Assembly (NCBI RefSeq): GCF_014851865.1 | Contig: NZ_JACVAM010000002.1 | Coordinates: 930,001 to 994,000, forward strand | Direction: 5' to 3' | Origin: Pseudomonas sp. PDM16 | GTDB taxonomy: Bacteria; Pseudomonadota; Gammaproteobacteria; Pseudomonadales; Pseudomonadaceae | Length of the DNA: 64,000 nucleotides | Shown: positions 20,048-29,381 of the stretch, one piece after another | How positions within the stretch are numbered: position 1 is the first letter of the stretch | Layout: each line of letters begins with the position of its first letter | Translations under genes and position numbers: made by a program | Notes under the pieces: generated by a model | Seen by the model: only the letters and a program-made list of their open reading frames with translations | Databases searched by the model: none | What the model was told of the DNA's origin: nothing

Positions 20048-20087
20048 AGCGTTTCCCGGCCAAAGCTCATCAGGTTTTTCCGCGGCA

Positions 20088-20125
20088 ATAAAAAAGGCGC
20101 CTGAAACCTTGCGGTCTCAGGCGCC
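20088..20125 (-). terminator. Leader terminator upstream of nirB
   Basis: Arms GGCGCCTGAGACC and GGTTTCAGGCGCC with a GCAA loop are followed on the minus strand by TTTTTTATT, about 40 bases before the nirB start. Lying inside the leader, it would end transcription unless antiterminated. The hairpin differs from the one at 12495-12530 only in the loop. Confidence 0.8.
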
Positions 20126-20140
20126 TTTGCCTGTTCTGTG

Positions 20141-20200
20141 CGATGCCGTCGCGGGGCATCGTTGTCGCCCGTGTGCCCGATCGCCATTGATCGAGTGGGC
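20141..20200 (-). ncRNA. ANTAR/NasT-type leader hairpins, nirB
   Basis: The upstream hairpin (20175-20200) has stem CGATC/GATCG, extended by GCCC/GGGC, around a six-base loop AATGGC with A1 and G4, as ANTAR proteins require. The second hairpin (20141-20161) pairs CGATGCC with GGCATCG around a seven-base loop and lies just before the terminator. Arrangement and spacing copy the leader at 12549-12580. NasT binding is inferred. Confidence 0.55.
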
Positions 20201-20216
20201 GGCTCGTTCAGGCTTA

Positions 20217-20233
20217 TGCAGCGCTTGTGCCAA
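20217..20233 (-). promoter_or_regulatory. Sigma54 promoter of nirBD
   Basis: The minus strand reads TTGGCACAAGCGCTGCA, with GG and GC exactly ten bases apart (-24/-12). It lies just upstream of the hexaloop hairpin and drives nirBD leftward, divergent from modE. The remaining bases to 20418 show no further gene. Confidence 0.75.
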
Positions 20234-20418
20234 CAACTAGGTTAAGCCGCAAAGCCGCTGCTCATGCGGTACTCGTCGATTCGAAGGGGCAAGCTCGTGT
20301 CCGGTAAGACCCAAAAGGAGGCGCCCGAAGGGCCTTCCGCCCCATTGTGATTCGCTACGGTGCTGCGGTTCGGGCCGGTGATACCATCGGGCGGCAATCA
20401 GAAGATGAAGTACGAGAA

Positions 20419-21195
20419 ATGAAGCTGGAAGGGCGTTTCTGGATCACTCGCAACGGCCGGAACCTGGCTGGCCAGGGGCGCATCGAGCTGCTGGCGCGCA
20501 TTGCCGACAGTGGCTCGATCAGCCAGGCAGCCAAGACCATGGGAATGAGCTACAAGGCCGCCTGGGACGCCGTCGATGCCATGAACAATGCGGCCGGCGA
20601 GCCACTGGTGGAGCGTGCGGTCGGCGGCAGGGGTGGCGGTGGAACCCGTCTCACCTCGGCGGGTCAGGAACTGATCCAGTCGTTCCGACGCTACTGGGCA
20701 GAGCATCAGCGCTTTCTGGATCGTCTCGGTGCGACTCCGCAGCTGGCTGGCCTGTTGCAACTGACCGAGCGTCTCAGCTTGCACAGCAGTGCGCGCAACC
20801 AGCTTATCGGGAGGGTACTGGCCATCCATCCGCGCGGTCTCAATGATCTCGTCGTGTTTGAGCTGGACGGTGGGCAGGTGCTGCAGGCAATCATCACCAG
20901 ATCCAGTACCCAGCGGTTGGGATTGAGGATGGGGGTGGAGCTCTGCGCCCTGATCAAGGCCTCCTGGGTGCATCTCGCGCCCGTGGAAGAAAACCCAGCC
21001 GAGAGTCGATTGCTCGGTCGTTTGTCCGAGCTGCGCTGCTTCGAAGGCTACTGCGAGGCTCTGGTGGAACTGAGTGGAGGCGGGCAGCTTGTCTGCGGTC
21101 TGCCTGAGGTGCAGGTGGTAAGCCAACGCCTCGAATCAGGCCAGAGCGTGCAGCTTCTGGTCGATGCGGAGCAGATCATTCTCTGCACGCTCTAG
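20419..21195 (+). CDS. modE: Molybdate-responsive regulator ModE
   Basis: This 258-residue protein has an N-terminal winged helix (GRIELLARIADSGSISQAAK, MGMSYKAAWDAVDAMN, then the Arg/Gly-rich GGRGGGGTRLT wing) and two C-terminal Mop/TOBE domains (about 120-185 and 190-258) that bind molybdate. Molybdate-bound ModE normally represses mod operons, and a matching operator lies at 16911-16934. The frame is open from a GTG at 20347, but the ATG at 20419 begins at the conserved KLEGRFWITRNG. It is divergent from nirBD. A small GC hairpin (21242-21259) follows the stop but has no U run. Confidence 0.93.
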   Translation: MKLEGRFWITRNGRNLAGQGRIELLARIADSGSISQAAKTMGMSYKAAWDAVDAMNNAAGEPLVERAVGGRGGGGTRLTSAGQELIQSFRRYWAEHQRFLDRLGATPQLAGLLQLTERLSLHSSARNQLIGRVLAIHPRGLNDLVVFELDGGQVLQAIITRSSTQRLGLRMGVELCALIKASWVHLAPVEENPAESRLLGRLSELRCFEGYCEALVELSGGGQLVCGLPEVQVVSQRLESGQSVQLLVDAEQIILCTL

Positions 21196-21342
21196 GCATC
21201 GAGCTTCTGACCATGCTGGCCAGCATCCTTGTGGGGGAAAACCGCCTTTTTGGTGGCGGATTATCGCCAGTTTCGGGCTTATGAGATTTCTTGATTTTAG
21301 TTAACTATATGAAATATAAGGATTTTTAATTTAATACGAGTG

Positions 21343-21357
21343 TGGCACAGCGCTTGC
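21343..21357 (+). promoter_or_regulatory. Sigma54 promoter of dctA
   Basis: TGGCACAGCGCTTGC is an essentially perfect -24/-12 element, 127 bases before the dctA start and preceded by a strongly AT-rich stretch (21283-21340) suited to IHF binding. C4-dicarboxylate transport is classically activated by the DctB/DctD pair through sigma54. Neither gene is in this window. Confidence 0.85.
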
Positions 21358-21389
21358 GATAGGGGGCTCAACCCGCAACAGGGCCTTCC

Positions 21390-21399
21390 AACAACAAAA
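21390..21399 (+). promoter_or_regulatory. Possible Hfq/Crc CA motif in dctA leader
   Basis: AACAACAAAA in the 5' untranslated region matches the AAnAAnAA motif bound by Hfq with Crc in pseudomonads. It lies about 85 bases before the start codon, further than usual, so a role in translation control is uncertain. Confidence 0.3.
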
Positions 21400-21483
21400 C
21401 CCTCCGGCAAGGAGGGAAAGCGCATCAGCCGCTGCATCGTCGGCCACGGATTGCCGAGCGAATGTCGCGAACGAGGAACTGCC

Positions 21484-22776
21484 ATGACTCGCACTCCCCT
21501 ATACAAGACTCTATACGTCCAGGTACTGGCGGCCATCGCCATCGGTATCCTGCTCGGGCATTTCTATCCCGAGACCGGCGTGGCGTTGAAGCCGCTTGGT
21601 GACGGTTTCGTCAAACTGATCAAGATGGTCATCGCTCCCATCATCTTCTGCACCGTCGTCAGCGGCATCGCTGGTATGCAGGACATGAAAGCGGTGGGCA
21701 AGACCGGCGGCTATGCGCTGCTGTATTTCGAGATCGTCTCCACCATCGCGCTGATCATCGGCCTGGTCGTGGTCAACGTGGTCGAGCCTGGCGTCGGCAT
21801 GCACGTCGATCCGGCTACCCTGGATGCCAGCAAGATCGCCGCCTATGCCCAGGCTGGCGAGCAGCAGAGCACCATCGGCTTCCTGCTCAACGTGATCCCG
21901 GCCACCGTGGTCGGCGCGTTCGCCAACGGCGACATCCTGCAGGTACTGTTTTTCTCGGTGATCTTCGCCTTCGCCCTGCAGCGCATGGGTGACTACGGCA
22001 AGCCGGTGCTGGAGTTCATTGATCGCATCGCCCACGTGATGTTCGGCATCATCAACATGATCATGAAGCTCGCGCCGATCGGTGCCTTCGGCGCCATGGC
22101 CTTCACCATTGGCCAGTACGGCGTTGGCTCGCTGGTGCAGCTTGGCCAGCTGATGATCTGCTTCTACATCACCTGCGTGGCCTTCGTGCTGATCGTGCTC
22201 GGCGGTATCGCCCGCGCCCACGGCTTCAGCATCCTGAAGTTCATCAAGTACATCCGTGAAGAGCTGATGATCGTGCTCGGCACCTCGTCCTCCGAGTCGG
22301 CGCTGCCGCGCATGCTGGCCAAGATGGAGAAGCTGGGCGCCAAGAAGAACGTGGTCGGTCTGGTCATCCCTACCGGTTACTCCTTCAACCTGGACGGTAC
22401 TTCGATCTACCTGACCATGGCTGCTGTGTTTATCGCCCAGGCGACTGACACCACCATGGACATCACTCACCAGCTGACCCTGCTGGCCGTGCTGCTGATT
22501 GCTTCCAAGGGCGCGGCGGGCGTTACCGGTTCGGGCTTCATCGTGCTGGCAGCCACCCTGTCCGCCGTCGGCCATCTGCCGGTTGCCGGCCTGGCGCTGA
22601 TCCTGGGTATCGACCGCTTCATGTCCGAGGCCCGCGCGCTGACCAACCTGATCGGCAACGGCGTTGCCACCATCGTGGTCGCCAAGTGGTGCAAGCAGCT
22701 CGATGAGGACACCCTGCAGCGCGAGCTGGCCAGTGGTGGCAAGAAAGATTCAGTACAGGGTGCGGAAGTAGCCTGA
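21484..22776 (+). CDS. dctA: C4-dicarboxylate transporter DctA
   Basis: This 430-residue member of the dicarboxylate/amino acid:cation symporter family imports succinate, fumarate and malate. The two re-entrant loop and substrate motifs are present: [12 protein letters not shown] and [21 protein letters not shown], followed by [17 protein letters not shown]. The ATG at 21484 with GAGGAAC upstream gives the family N-terminus [15 protein letters not shown]; an open frame extends 48 codons upstream through the leader. The sigma54 promoter supports DctA over the related GltP. A strong terminator follows. Confidence 0.92.
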   Translation: MTRTPLYKTLYVQVLAAIAIGILLGHFYPETGVALKPLGDGFVKLIKMVIAPIIFCTVVSGIAGMQDMKAVGKTGGYALLYFEIVSTIALIIGLVVVNVVEPGVGMHVDPATLDASKIAAYAQAGEQQSTIGFLLNVIPATVVGAFANGDILQVLFFSVIFAFALQRMGDYGKPVLEFIDRIAHVMFGIINMIMKLAPIGAFGAMAFTIGQYGVGSLVQLGQLMICFYITCVAFVLIVLGGIARAHGFSILKFIKYIREELMIVLGTSSSESALPRMLAKMEKLGAKKNVVGLVIPTGYSFNLDGTSIYLTMAAVFIAQATDTTMDITHQLTLLAVLLIASKGAAGVTGSGFIVLAATLSAVGHLPVAGLALILGIDRFMSEARALTNLIGNGVATIVVAKWCKQLDEDTLQRELASGGKKDSVQGAEVA

Positions 22777-22812
22777 CGATCCTCACCGCCCGCCTCGCGG
22801 GCGGTCTCTCCT

Positions 22813-22840
22813 GGCCCGTCCTTCGAGACGGGCTTTTTTT
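22813..22840 (+). terminator. Rho-independent terminator of dctA
   Basis: GCCCGTC and GACGGGC form a seven-base stem around a six-base loop, followed by TTTTTTT, 37 bases after the dctA stop codon. Confidence 0.9.
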
Positions 22841-22997
22841 GCTCCGGCGTTCCCGGGGACGGTCCATCCACTGGTTTTCTTGCTCTGACGTGACATCGGA
22901 TCGAGGCTGACCGAGCGGTATTGCTCGAAGGTCGGCTTTTCCTCGGCCTCGGCACTGGCTAAGCTCGCGGTTCCGCACATGCAGCAGAGGCTTTCCC

Positions 22998-24725
22998 ATG
23001 TCGCAGCAACGGCCTGCCGCCGATATCGCCCGAATGATCCTCGATGGTTTCGACGACTATCGTGCCCACTTCCGCGAGATCACCAACGGCGCCCGCGCCC
23101 GCTTCGAGCAGGCTCAGTGGCAGGAGGCACAGCGCGCATCGGCGGCGCGCATCAGCCTCTACGAGGAGAAGGTGGCGGAAGTCACCGGTCGCCTGCATGA
23201 GGCCTTCAATGACGAGCAACTGCTGGACATCGATCTGTGGCCGCTGGCCAAGAGTGCCTATATAGGCCTGATCGATCTGCGCAACGACGATGAGCTGGCA
23301 GAGACCTGGTACAACTCGATCTTCTGCGGCCTGTTCAGCCACGATCAGATCAGCGACGGCTGCATGTTCATCCATACCACCCGTCCTTCCCTACGCCCCC
23401 ACGAGCGCACTCCGCAGACGCGCAGCTACCATCCGCGCGGGGATCTCAATCGGGCGCTGCGACAGATCTTCACCGACTACAGCTACAACGCACCTTTCGA
23501 GGATCTGGACCGCGACCTGGACAAGCTGGAGCAGCAGCTACGCACCAATCTGCCGGATTGGGTGTGCAAGGATCAGGAACTAACCATCGAGCTGTTCTCC
23601 TCGACCCTCTATCGCAACAAGGGCGCCTACCTGGTGGGCCGCATCTTCACTCCTGACGAGCAGTGGCCATTGGTGTTCCCGCTGTTGCACCGCGAGGGGC
23701 AGGGTGTGCAGATCGACACCCTGATCACCGACGAGGCCGAAGTCTCGATCATCTTCTCCTTCACCCGTTCCTACTTCATGGTGCGAGTGGAGATTCCGGC
23801 GGAGTTCATCGGCTTCCTCAAGCGCATCCTGCCGGGCAAGCACGTCGCCGAGCTGTACACCTCGATCGGCTTCTACAAGCACGGCAAGTCGGAGTTCTAC
23901 CGGGCACTGATCAACCACCTGGCTGGTACCGACGACAAGTTCATCATGGCTCCCGGTGTGCGCGGCATGGTGATGAGCGTGTTCACCCTGCCGGGCTTCA
24001 ACACCGTGTTCAAGATCATCAAGGATCGCTTCTCGCCGTCGAAGAACGTCGACCACAACACCGTGATCGAAAAGTACCGGCTGGTGAAGAGTGTCGACCG
24101 GGTAGGGCGCATGGCCGATACCCAGGAGTTCTCCGACTTCCGCTTCCCGCTGGCCAAGTTCGACCCGGAGTGCCTGGCCGAACTGCTGGAGGTGGCGCCG
24201 TCCACCGTCGAGATCGAGAACGGCGATACCGTGCTGATCCGCCATTGCTGGACCGAGCGGCGTATGACCCCGCTGAACATCTACCTGGAACACGCCAACG
24301 AGGCCCAGGTGCGCGAGGCGCTGGAGGACTACGGCCTGGCGATCAAGCAGCTGGCGGCCGCCAATATCTTCCCGGGTGACATGCTGCTGAAGAACTTCGG
24401 CGTCACCCGCCATGGCCGCGTGGTGTTCTACGACTACGACGAGATCAGCTACCTCACCGAGGTGAACTTCCGCCGCATTCCGCCGCCGCGCTACCCCGAG
24501 GACGAGATGTCCAGCGAGCCGTGGTATTCGGTGGGGCCGAACGACGTGTTTCCCGAGGAGTTCCCGCGCTTCCTGTTCGTCGATCTCGGCCAGCGCCGCC
24601 TGTTCAGTCAGTTGCACGGCGATCTCTACACCGCCGAGTACTGGCAGAGCCTTCAGGAGGCGATTCGCGCGGGCAAGGTGATCGACGTGTTCCCGTATCG
24701 TCGCAAGGCGGATCTGATCGTCTGA
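22998..24725 (+). CDS. aceK: Isocitrate dehydrogenase kinase/phosphatase AceK
   Basis: This 575-residue bifunctional enzyme phosphorylates and dephosphorylates isocitrate dehydrogenase, switching carbon between the TCA cycle and the glyoxylate bypass. The sequence is collinear with the family over its full usual length of about 575-580 residues. It includes the nucleotide-binding loop [16 protein letters not shown] (about residue 317) and the kinase-core segment [19 protein letters not shown]. As in other pseudomonads it stands alone rather than in an aceBAK operon. Following dctA, it suits growth on C4 and C2 acids, though the terminator between them makes it a separate transcript. Confidence 0.95.
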   Translation: MSQQRPAADIARMILDGFDDYRAHFREITNGARARFEQAQWQEAQRASAARISLYEEKVAEVTGRLHEAFNDEQLLDIDLWPLAKSAYIGLIDLRNDDELAETWYNSIFCGLFSHDQISDGCMFIHTTRPSLRPHERTPQTRSYHPRGDLNRALRQIFTDYSYNAPFEDLDRDLDKLEQQLRTNLPDWVCKDQELTIELFSSTLYRNKGAYLVGRIFTPDEQWPLVFPLLHREGQGVQIDTLITDEAEVSIIFSFTRSYFMVRVEIPAEFIGFLKRILPGKHVAELYTSIGFYKHGKSEFYRALINHLAGTDDKFIMAPGVRGMVMSVFTLPGFNTVFKIIKDRFSPSKNVDHNTVIEKYRLVKSVDRVGRMADTQEFSDFRFPLAKFDPECLAELLEVAPSTVEIENGDTVLIRHCWTERRMTPLNIYLEHANEAQVREALEDYGLAIKQLAAANIFPGDMLLKNFGVTRHGRVVFYDYDEISYLTEVNFRRIPPPRYPEDEMSSEPWYSVGPNDVFPEEFPRFLFVDLGQRRLFSQLHGDLYTAEYWQSLQEAIRAGKVIDVFPYRRKADLIV

Positions 24726-24877
24726 TCGGCCAGTTTCTGGCGCCTGAAAATAGTCCCTACCGTTCGTCTGGGAAATGAAGGTTGCATGCTGGCTATCTGC
24801 CGGTTTGGTACGGATGTGCTAGACCAGATTAGGTAGGGCCAGGAAGTCTCCTTCAATTTCCCCAAGGACGGTCGCCT

Positions 24878-26443
24878 ATGCGTCAGAACCTTCCCGTGAC
24901 TCAACGCGAGCGCACCTTCACCAGTGCTGAGCGCCTGATTTCCACCACCGATCTGAACAGCAAGATCACCTACGTCAATGATGCCTTCGTGGCCATCAGT
25001 GGCTTCAGTCGTGAGGAGCTGATCGGAGAACCGCACAATCTGGTGCGGCATCCGGATATGCCTCCCGCCGTATTCGCCCATATGTGGGACATCATCAAAC
25101 AGGGCAAGCCCTGGATGGGGATCGTCAAGAATCGCTGCAAGAACGGCGACTTCTACTGGGTCAGCGCCTACGTCACTCCCGTGTACGAGAATGGCCGGAT
25201 GATCGGCTTCGAGTCGGTGCGAACCGTACCGACCGAAGAGCAGAAACGCCGTGCCGAAGCTCTTTATGGGCGCCTGCGGGCGGGCAAACCGCCGGTGTCG
25301 CGCGTTGACTACTGGACCTATGACTTCATCCGCAGCTGGCCGCTGATACTCGCCGGGTTGATCATCCTCTGCGCTCACTTCTTCCTGAAGGGGCTCTGGC
25401 TGATGGGCTTCACACTGGTGGTGATGTTCGCGCTCGGCTCCTATCAGCTGTACGCCAAGCGGCAGATGATCCGCAAGACGCTCTCCGAGCACCCACGGGC
25501 CTTCACCAGCGCGCTGGTGGCATTGACCTACAGCGATAACCGTGGCGCTCAGGCGCTGCTCGACATGGCGATGATCAGCGAGGAAGCGCGTCTGCAGACG
25601 GCGCTGACCCGGCTGGAGGATGCCGGCGAGAACGTACGTCAGCGTGCCGCCCAGTCCGCCGAGCTGTCACGCTCCGGCGCCGAGTTGCTGGAGCAGCAGC
25701 GCAGCGAAACGGACCAGTCGGCCACGGCCATCAACCAGATGGCGGCGACCATCCAGGAAGTCGCCCACAACGTGCAGAACACTACCCATGCTGCCGAAGA
25801 GGCGGACCGTCTGGCCTTGCAGGGGCGCAGCCTGGCGGGCGGCAGCCTGCAAGCCATGCAGCAGATGGCTGGTGCGGTGCAGGAAATCGGCCAGGCAGTG
25901 AACGAGCTGGCCGAATCGACCCAGTCCATCGGCAGTGTCGCCGATGTGATCACCTCCATTGCCGAACAGACCAACCTGCTGGCGCTCAACGCCGCCATCG
26001 AGGCAGCGCGGGCCGGCGAGCAGGGGCGTGGTTTCGCCGTGGTGGCCGACGAGGTACGAGCATTGGCCGGCCGGACCCGAGAGTCCACCGAGCAGATCCA
26101 CCAGATCATCTCGTCGCTGCGTAACGGTGCGGACAAGGCGGTGAACACCGCCAGCCGTGGTGAAGAGATTTCCCGCGACAGCGTGCGCAGCGTCGAGGCT
26201 GTGCGCGAGGCGCTGGATGGCATCAGTCATGCGGTGAGCCGCATCACCGGGATGAGCCAGCAGATGGCCGCGGCCTCCGAGCAACAGGCGCACGTGGCCG
26301 AGGATATCAGCCAGCAGATCACCCGCATCGCCCAGCTGTCCGACCATAGCGCCGGGCAGGCTCAGCAGGGCGCGAGCATCAGTCAGGAGCTGGAGCAGAT
26401 GGCCGAGTATCTGCACAGTCTGGCGGAGCGCTTCAACCGCTGA
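24878..26443 (+). CDS. aer: Aer-like PAS methyl-accepting energy taxis receptor
   Basis: This 521-residue receptor has a PAS domain (about 10-125) with [21 protein letters not shown] and [14 protein letters not shown], the pattern of Aer FAD-binding PAS domains. A pair of membrane segments (about 148-190) follows, with no periplasmic domain, then a long MCP signalling hairpin. The hairpin tip, [20 protein letters not shown] and [13 protein letters not shown], contacts CheA/CheW. Aer proteins sense redox state and steer cells to oxygen or good electron-acceptor conditions. The gene is monocistronic, with AAGGA before the ATG. Confidence 0.9.
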   Translation: MRQNLPVTQRERTFTSAERLISTTDLNSKITYVNDAFVAISGFSREELIGEPHNLVRHPDMPPAVFAHMWDIIKQGKPWMGIVKNRCKNGDFYWVSAYVTPVYENGRMIGFESVRTVPTEEQKRRAEALYGRLRAGKPPVSRVDYWTYDFIRSWPLILAGLIILCAHFFLKGLWLMGFTLVVMFALGSYQLYAKRQMIRKTLSEHPRAFTSALVALTYSDNRGAQALLDMAMISEEARLQTALTRLEDAGENVRQRAAQSAELSRSGAELLEQQRSETDQSATAINQMAATIQEVAHNVQNTTHAAEEADRLALQGRSLAGGSLQAMQQMAGAVQEIGQAVNELAESTQSIGSVADVITSIAEQTNLLALNAAIEAARAGEQGRGFAVVADEVRALAGRTRESTEQIHQIISSLRNGADKAVNTASRGEEISRDSVRSVEAVREALDGISHAVSRITGMSQQMAAASEQQAHVAEDISQQITRIAQLSDHSAGQAQQGASISQELEQMAEYLHSLAERFNR

Positions 26444-26518
26444 TGAGCGCGTGCCGGTTCGGGACTCCGGCGCATGGCACCGGCCGCTGTGGCACACTGC
26501 GCGGCCGGAGGAACCTTC

Positions 26519-27109
26519 ATGACCCGAGCACGCTGCGAGCGCTGCGCCCGCCCGCAGAATCATTGTCTCTGCCACCTTATCCCTCGGCTGCCAAGCCGGA
26601 CCCGGGTGCTGATCCTGCAGCACCCGGGCGAGGAGGGGCATGCGCTGAACACCGCGCGCCTGGCTGCCCTGGGATTGGAGAATGCCGAGCTGCGGGTGGG
26701 GGAGAACTTCGCCGATCTGCAGCTGGATCCCGCCTATCGTGCCTGCCTGCTGTTCCCCGGGGAGGAGGCCAGGACACTGCCGTGGGCTTTTGAGGGTGGC
26801 GATGAGCGCCCGCTTTTGCTGGTGGTGCCAGACGGTACCTGGCGCAAGGCACGCAAGCTGCTCCATCTCAATCCGGAATTGGCTGCTCTGCCGCGCGCCT
26901 GCCTGCCGCTGGGCCTGCAGTCGCGATATCGTCTTCGCAAAGCGCCGGCCGAAGGTGCGCTGGCCACCATCGAGGCTATCGCAGTCGCCCTCGAACTACA
27001 GGATGCCCCTGCGCGTTTTGGTGCGCTGCTACGTCCCTTCGAGGCGTTGATCGAGGGGCAGATCGCCGCGATGGGCGAGGACACCTACCGGCGCAATCAC
27101 GGCGGCTGA
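26519..27109 (+). CDS. DTW-domain tRNA aminocarboxypropyltransferase (TapT-like)
   Basis: This 196-residue DTW-domain protein should transfer the 3-amino-3-carboxypropyl group of SAM to tRNA uridine-47 (acp3U). The N-terminal zinc-type cysteines are CERCARPQNHCLC (C6, C9, C16, C18), LQHPGEEGHALNTARL follows, and the catalytic motif is VVPDGTWRKARKLL. The ATG at 26519 with GGAGGAACC upstream is better than the earlier in-frame ATG at 26474. It converges with the ABM monooxygenase gene, the two stops being five bases apart. Function is transferred from E. coli TapT (YfiP). Confidence 0.85.
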   Translation: MTRARCERCARPQNHCLCHLIPRLPSRTRVLILQHPGEEGHALNTARLAALGLENAELRVGENFADLQLDPAYRACLLFPGEEARTLPWAFEGGDERPLLLVVPDGTWRKARKLLHLNPELAALPRACLPLGLQSRYRLRKAPAEGALATIEAIAVALELQDAPARFGALLRPFEALIEGQIAAMGEDTYRRNHGG

Positions 27110-27114
27110 ACGGC

Positions 27115-27471
27115 TCAGGGGTGTTCGGCGATCAGGAAGCTGTCGAACTGGATGCTTCTGGCGCCGAGGCGCAGCAAGCTGTCGGCGAACAGTTCGTTGC
27201 GGGTACTCTCGCAGTCCCAGGCGGCCTCCCAGTCGGCACGGCGCCGCCAACTCAGGCAGCCAAGCAGATGATTGTCATCGCTATCATGCAGTTCTGCCCC
27301 GAGGTAGCCACTGTTTTCCTGAAACAGCAGGCGCAGCTGCTGCAGGTATTCCTCCAGCCGTCGGGCGATGGCGGTACGTCCGCTGGCTTCCACTTCGATG
27401 TCGATCAGCAGGGCGAAACGGCCCGGGTCGCTGTTGTCCGCAGTGTTGCAATAGGCGCTGGGGATGAGCAT
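27115..27471 (-). CDS. ABM-fold monooxygenase-like protein, SoxR target
   Basis: This 118-residue protein resembles the antibiotic biosynthesis monooxygenase (ABM) superfamily: a ferredoxin-like fold with [33 protein letters not shown] and [14 protein letters not shown]. It is divergent from soxR with a sox box between them. From memory, P. aeruginosa has the same pair, soxR and PA2274 (PumA), an ABM monooxygenase that modifies an endogenous phenazine for self-protection. A role in detoxifying redox-active compounds is therefore likely, but the substrate here is unknown. AGGA lies before the ATG. Confidence 0.7.
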   Translation of the reverse strand: MLIPSAYCNTADNSDPGRFALLIDIEVEASGRTAIARRLEEYLQQLRLLFQENSGYLGAELHDSDDNHLLGCLSWRRRADWEAAWDCESTRNELFADSLLRLGARSIQFDSFLIAEHP

Positions 27472-27518
27472 GGCGTTGTCTTCCTGGGCTTGATGTCGAA
27501 TGCCCGGGGAGGTTAAAA

Positions 27519-27536
27519 CCTCAATCTAACTTGAGG
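27519..27536. promoter_or_regulatory. SoxR operator (sox box)
   Basis: CCTCAATCTAACTTGAGG is an 18-base dyad that matches the SoxR consensus CCTCAAGTTAACTTGAGG in both outer half-sites. It lies 48 bases from the ABM gene start and 10 bases from the soxR start, so oxidised SoxR should activate the former and may control itself. Confidence 0.88.
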
Positions 27537-27545
27537 TCAAGCGTC

Positions 27546-27998
27546 ATGAAGAAGCATCTGCACACTCCGAGAGACCTGAGCGTTGGCGAGCTGGCGAAGC
27601 GCAGCGGCGTAGCGGTATCGGCCCTGCATTTCTATGAGGCCAGGGGGCTGATCGCCAGCAGCCGCAACGCCGGCAACCAGCGGCGCTACCCGCGTGACGC
27701 ACTGCGGCGGGTGGCGGTGATCAAGGTGGCACAACGGGTCGGTATTCCTCTGGCGGAGATCGCGGTGGCACTGGGTGAGCTGCCGCAGGGGCGCAACCCG
27801 ACGGCTGCGGACTGGGCAGCGCTGTCGGCACGCTGGAGGGAGGATCTGGATCAACGCATCGAAAAGCTGCTGATGCTGCGCAACCAATTGGATGGTTGCA
27901 TCGGCTGTGGTTGTCTTTCTCTGGAGGCCTGCCCGTTGCGCAACCCCGGCGACCAGCTGGCGGCGGAGGGGCCGGGTGCGCACTGGCAGGCGGAGTAG
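27546..27998 (+). CDS. soxR: Redox-sensitive activator SoxR
   Basis: This 150-residue MerR-family regulator has the N-terminal winged helix [21 protein letters not shown], a dimerisation helix, and the [2Fe-2S] ligands C118, C121, C123 and C129 in [19 protein letters not shown], the CX2CXCX5C pattern. Oxidation of the cluster by redox-cycling drugs or phenazines turns it into an activator. An in-frame start at 27531 lies inside the sox box, so the ATG at 27546 was preferred. Confidence 0.95.
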   Translation: MKKHLHTPRDLSVGELAKRSGVAVSALHFYEARGLIASSRNAGNQRRYPRDALRRVAVIKVAQRVGIPLAEIAVALGELPQGRNPTAADWAALSARWREDLDQRIEKLLMLRNQLDGCIGCGCLSLEACPLRNPGDQLAAEGPGAHWQAE

Positions 27999-28012
27999 GT
28001 GAGCGGCGGAGT

Positions 28013-29371
28013 CTAGCGCTCGCGCATGGCTTCGGAGCGGGCTTTGAGCACCGGCTTGAGCAGGTAGTCCAATACGCTCTTCTCGCCAGTGACGATATCT
28101 ACCGTGGCAACCATGCCGGGAATGATCAGCAAGGGATGGTCGTCCTTGCCCAGATGGCTTCTGTCAGTGCGCACCTGGATCAGGTAGAAACTGTTGCCTT
28201 CCTCGTCGGTGATGGTATCGGCGCTGATCAGTTCCAGCTTGGCCTTGAGCCCGCCATAGATGGTGTAGTCGTAGGCGGTGAACTTGACCATGGCCTTCTG
28301 GCCGGGGTGCAGGAAGGCCACGTCCTGCGGACGGATCCGTGCCTCGATCAGCAGGTTGTCCTCCAGGGGTACGACTTCCACCATGGGGTCACCGGGCTGC
28401 ACCACGCCTCCGATGGTGTTGACCTTGAGCAGCTTGATCACTCCGTGCACCGGTGAGCTGACGGTAGTACGGCTGACTCGATCTTCGATGGCCACGCTGG
28501 TGGAGGTGATCTTCTTCAGCTCGGTACGAACCTCGTTGAGTTCTTTAAGCGCCTCCGTGCGGAAGGCCAGGGTCGATTCGTTGAGCTTGCTCTCGATCTC
28601 CTGCATGGCGGCCTCGGCGCGAGGGATAGCCAGATTGGTGGCCTCCAGCGATCCGCGCATCTCCACCGCGCTGCGGCGCAGGCGAAGTATCTCCACTTCC
28701 GAGATGGCACCCGCGGCCACCAGTGGCTGTGACATGTTCAACTCCTGCTGCACCAAACCCAGGCTGGAGCGATATTGCTGAGCCTTGGCACGGAACTCAG
28801 CCAGTTCCTGGGTCTTCTGCCGCAGCTGTTCTTTCAGGGTGTTCTGCTCTCCCGCCAGCCGCTGCTGGCGGGAGCGATACAGTGCCAGCTCATCCTCGGC
28901 CAGTTGCGGGGCCTCTTTCACCAACTCGTCAGACAGGGCGATGGGGCGTCCCTCGGCCTCGGCGCTCAGACGCTCGACCCGGGCTTGCAGGGCCATGCGA
29001 TCGGCCTCGGTTTCACCTTTGTTGGAAATGAAACGGGTGGCATCGAGGCGTAGCAGTACGTCGCCTTTGTTTACCACTTGGCCCTCGCGGGTAAAGATTT
29101 CGGTGACGATGCCGCCTTCCAGATTCTGGATGACCTGCACCTTGCTTGATGGAATCGCCTTGCCCTCGCCGGTGGTGACTTCCTCCAGCACGGCGAACTT
29201 GGCCCAGACCAGGGCGACGATCAGGCAGGCACTGACTGCCCAGACTGTAGCGCGGGCCAGCCAGGGCGAGTCTTCGAGGATTGCGCCGTCCACCTCGGGC
29301 ATGAACTCGGTGTCCTGCTTCTGCTGCCGCAGGCTGCCGAAGTAGTCACGCAGGGATTGCGTCAGTTCCAT
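28013..29371 (-). CDS. Type I secretion membrane-fusion protein (HlyD/LapC type)
   Basis: This 452-residue periplasmic adaptor links the ABC exporter to the outer-membrane channel. A short cytosolic N-terminus is followed by one membrane helix (about 40-62). The beta-barrel/lipoyl start has KVQVIQNLEGGIVTEIFTREGQVV, a long coiled-coil hairpin spans about 130-290, and the closing barrel contains DRVSRTTVSSPVHGVIK and VVPLEDNLLIEARIRPQDV. These are the features of HlyD-family T1SS adaptors. It is last in the minus-strand export operon, 10 bases after the ABC gene, and presumably serves the adhesin encoded divergently at 33416. Confidence 0.92.
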   Translation of the reverse strand: MELTQSLRDYFGSLRQQKQDTEFMPEVDGAILEDSPWLARATVWAVSACLIVALVWAKFAVLEEVTTGEGKAIPSSKVQVIQNLEGGIVTEIFTREGQVVNKGDVLLRLDATRFISNKGETEADRMALQARVERLSAEAEGRPIALSDELVKEAPQLAEDELALYRSRQQRLAGEQNTLKEQLRQKTQELAEFRAKAQQYRSSLGLVQQELNMSQPLVAAGAISEVEILRLRRSAVEMRGSLEATNLAIPRAEAAMQEIESKLNESTLAFRTEALKELNEVRTELKKITSTSVAIEDRVSRTTVSSPVHGVIKLLKVNTIGGVVQPGDPMVEVVPLEDNLLIEARIRPQDVAFLHPGQKAMVKFTAYDYTIYGGLKAKLELISADTITDEEGNSFYLIQVRTDRSHLGKDDHPLLIIPGMVATVDIVTGEKSVLDYLLKPVLKARSEAMRER

Positions 29372-29381
29372 GCGCTATCTC

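Noticed and set aside
21242..21259. Hairpin after modE as terminator
   Set aside because: CCGCC/GGCGG stem has no following U run on the plus strand; too weak to call.
24780..24877. Sigma54 promoter before the Aer-like gene
   Set aside because: GG and GC in TGGTACGGATGTGC are nine, not ten, bases apart.
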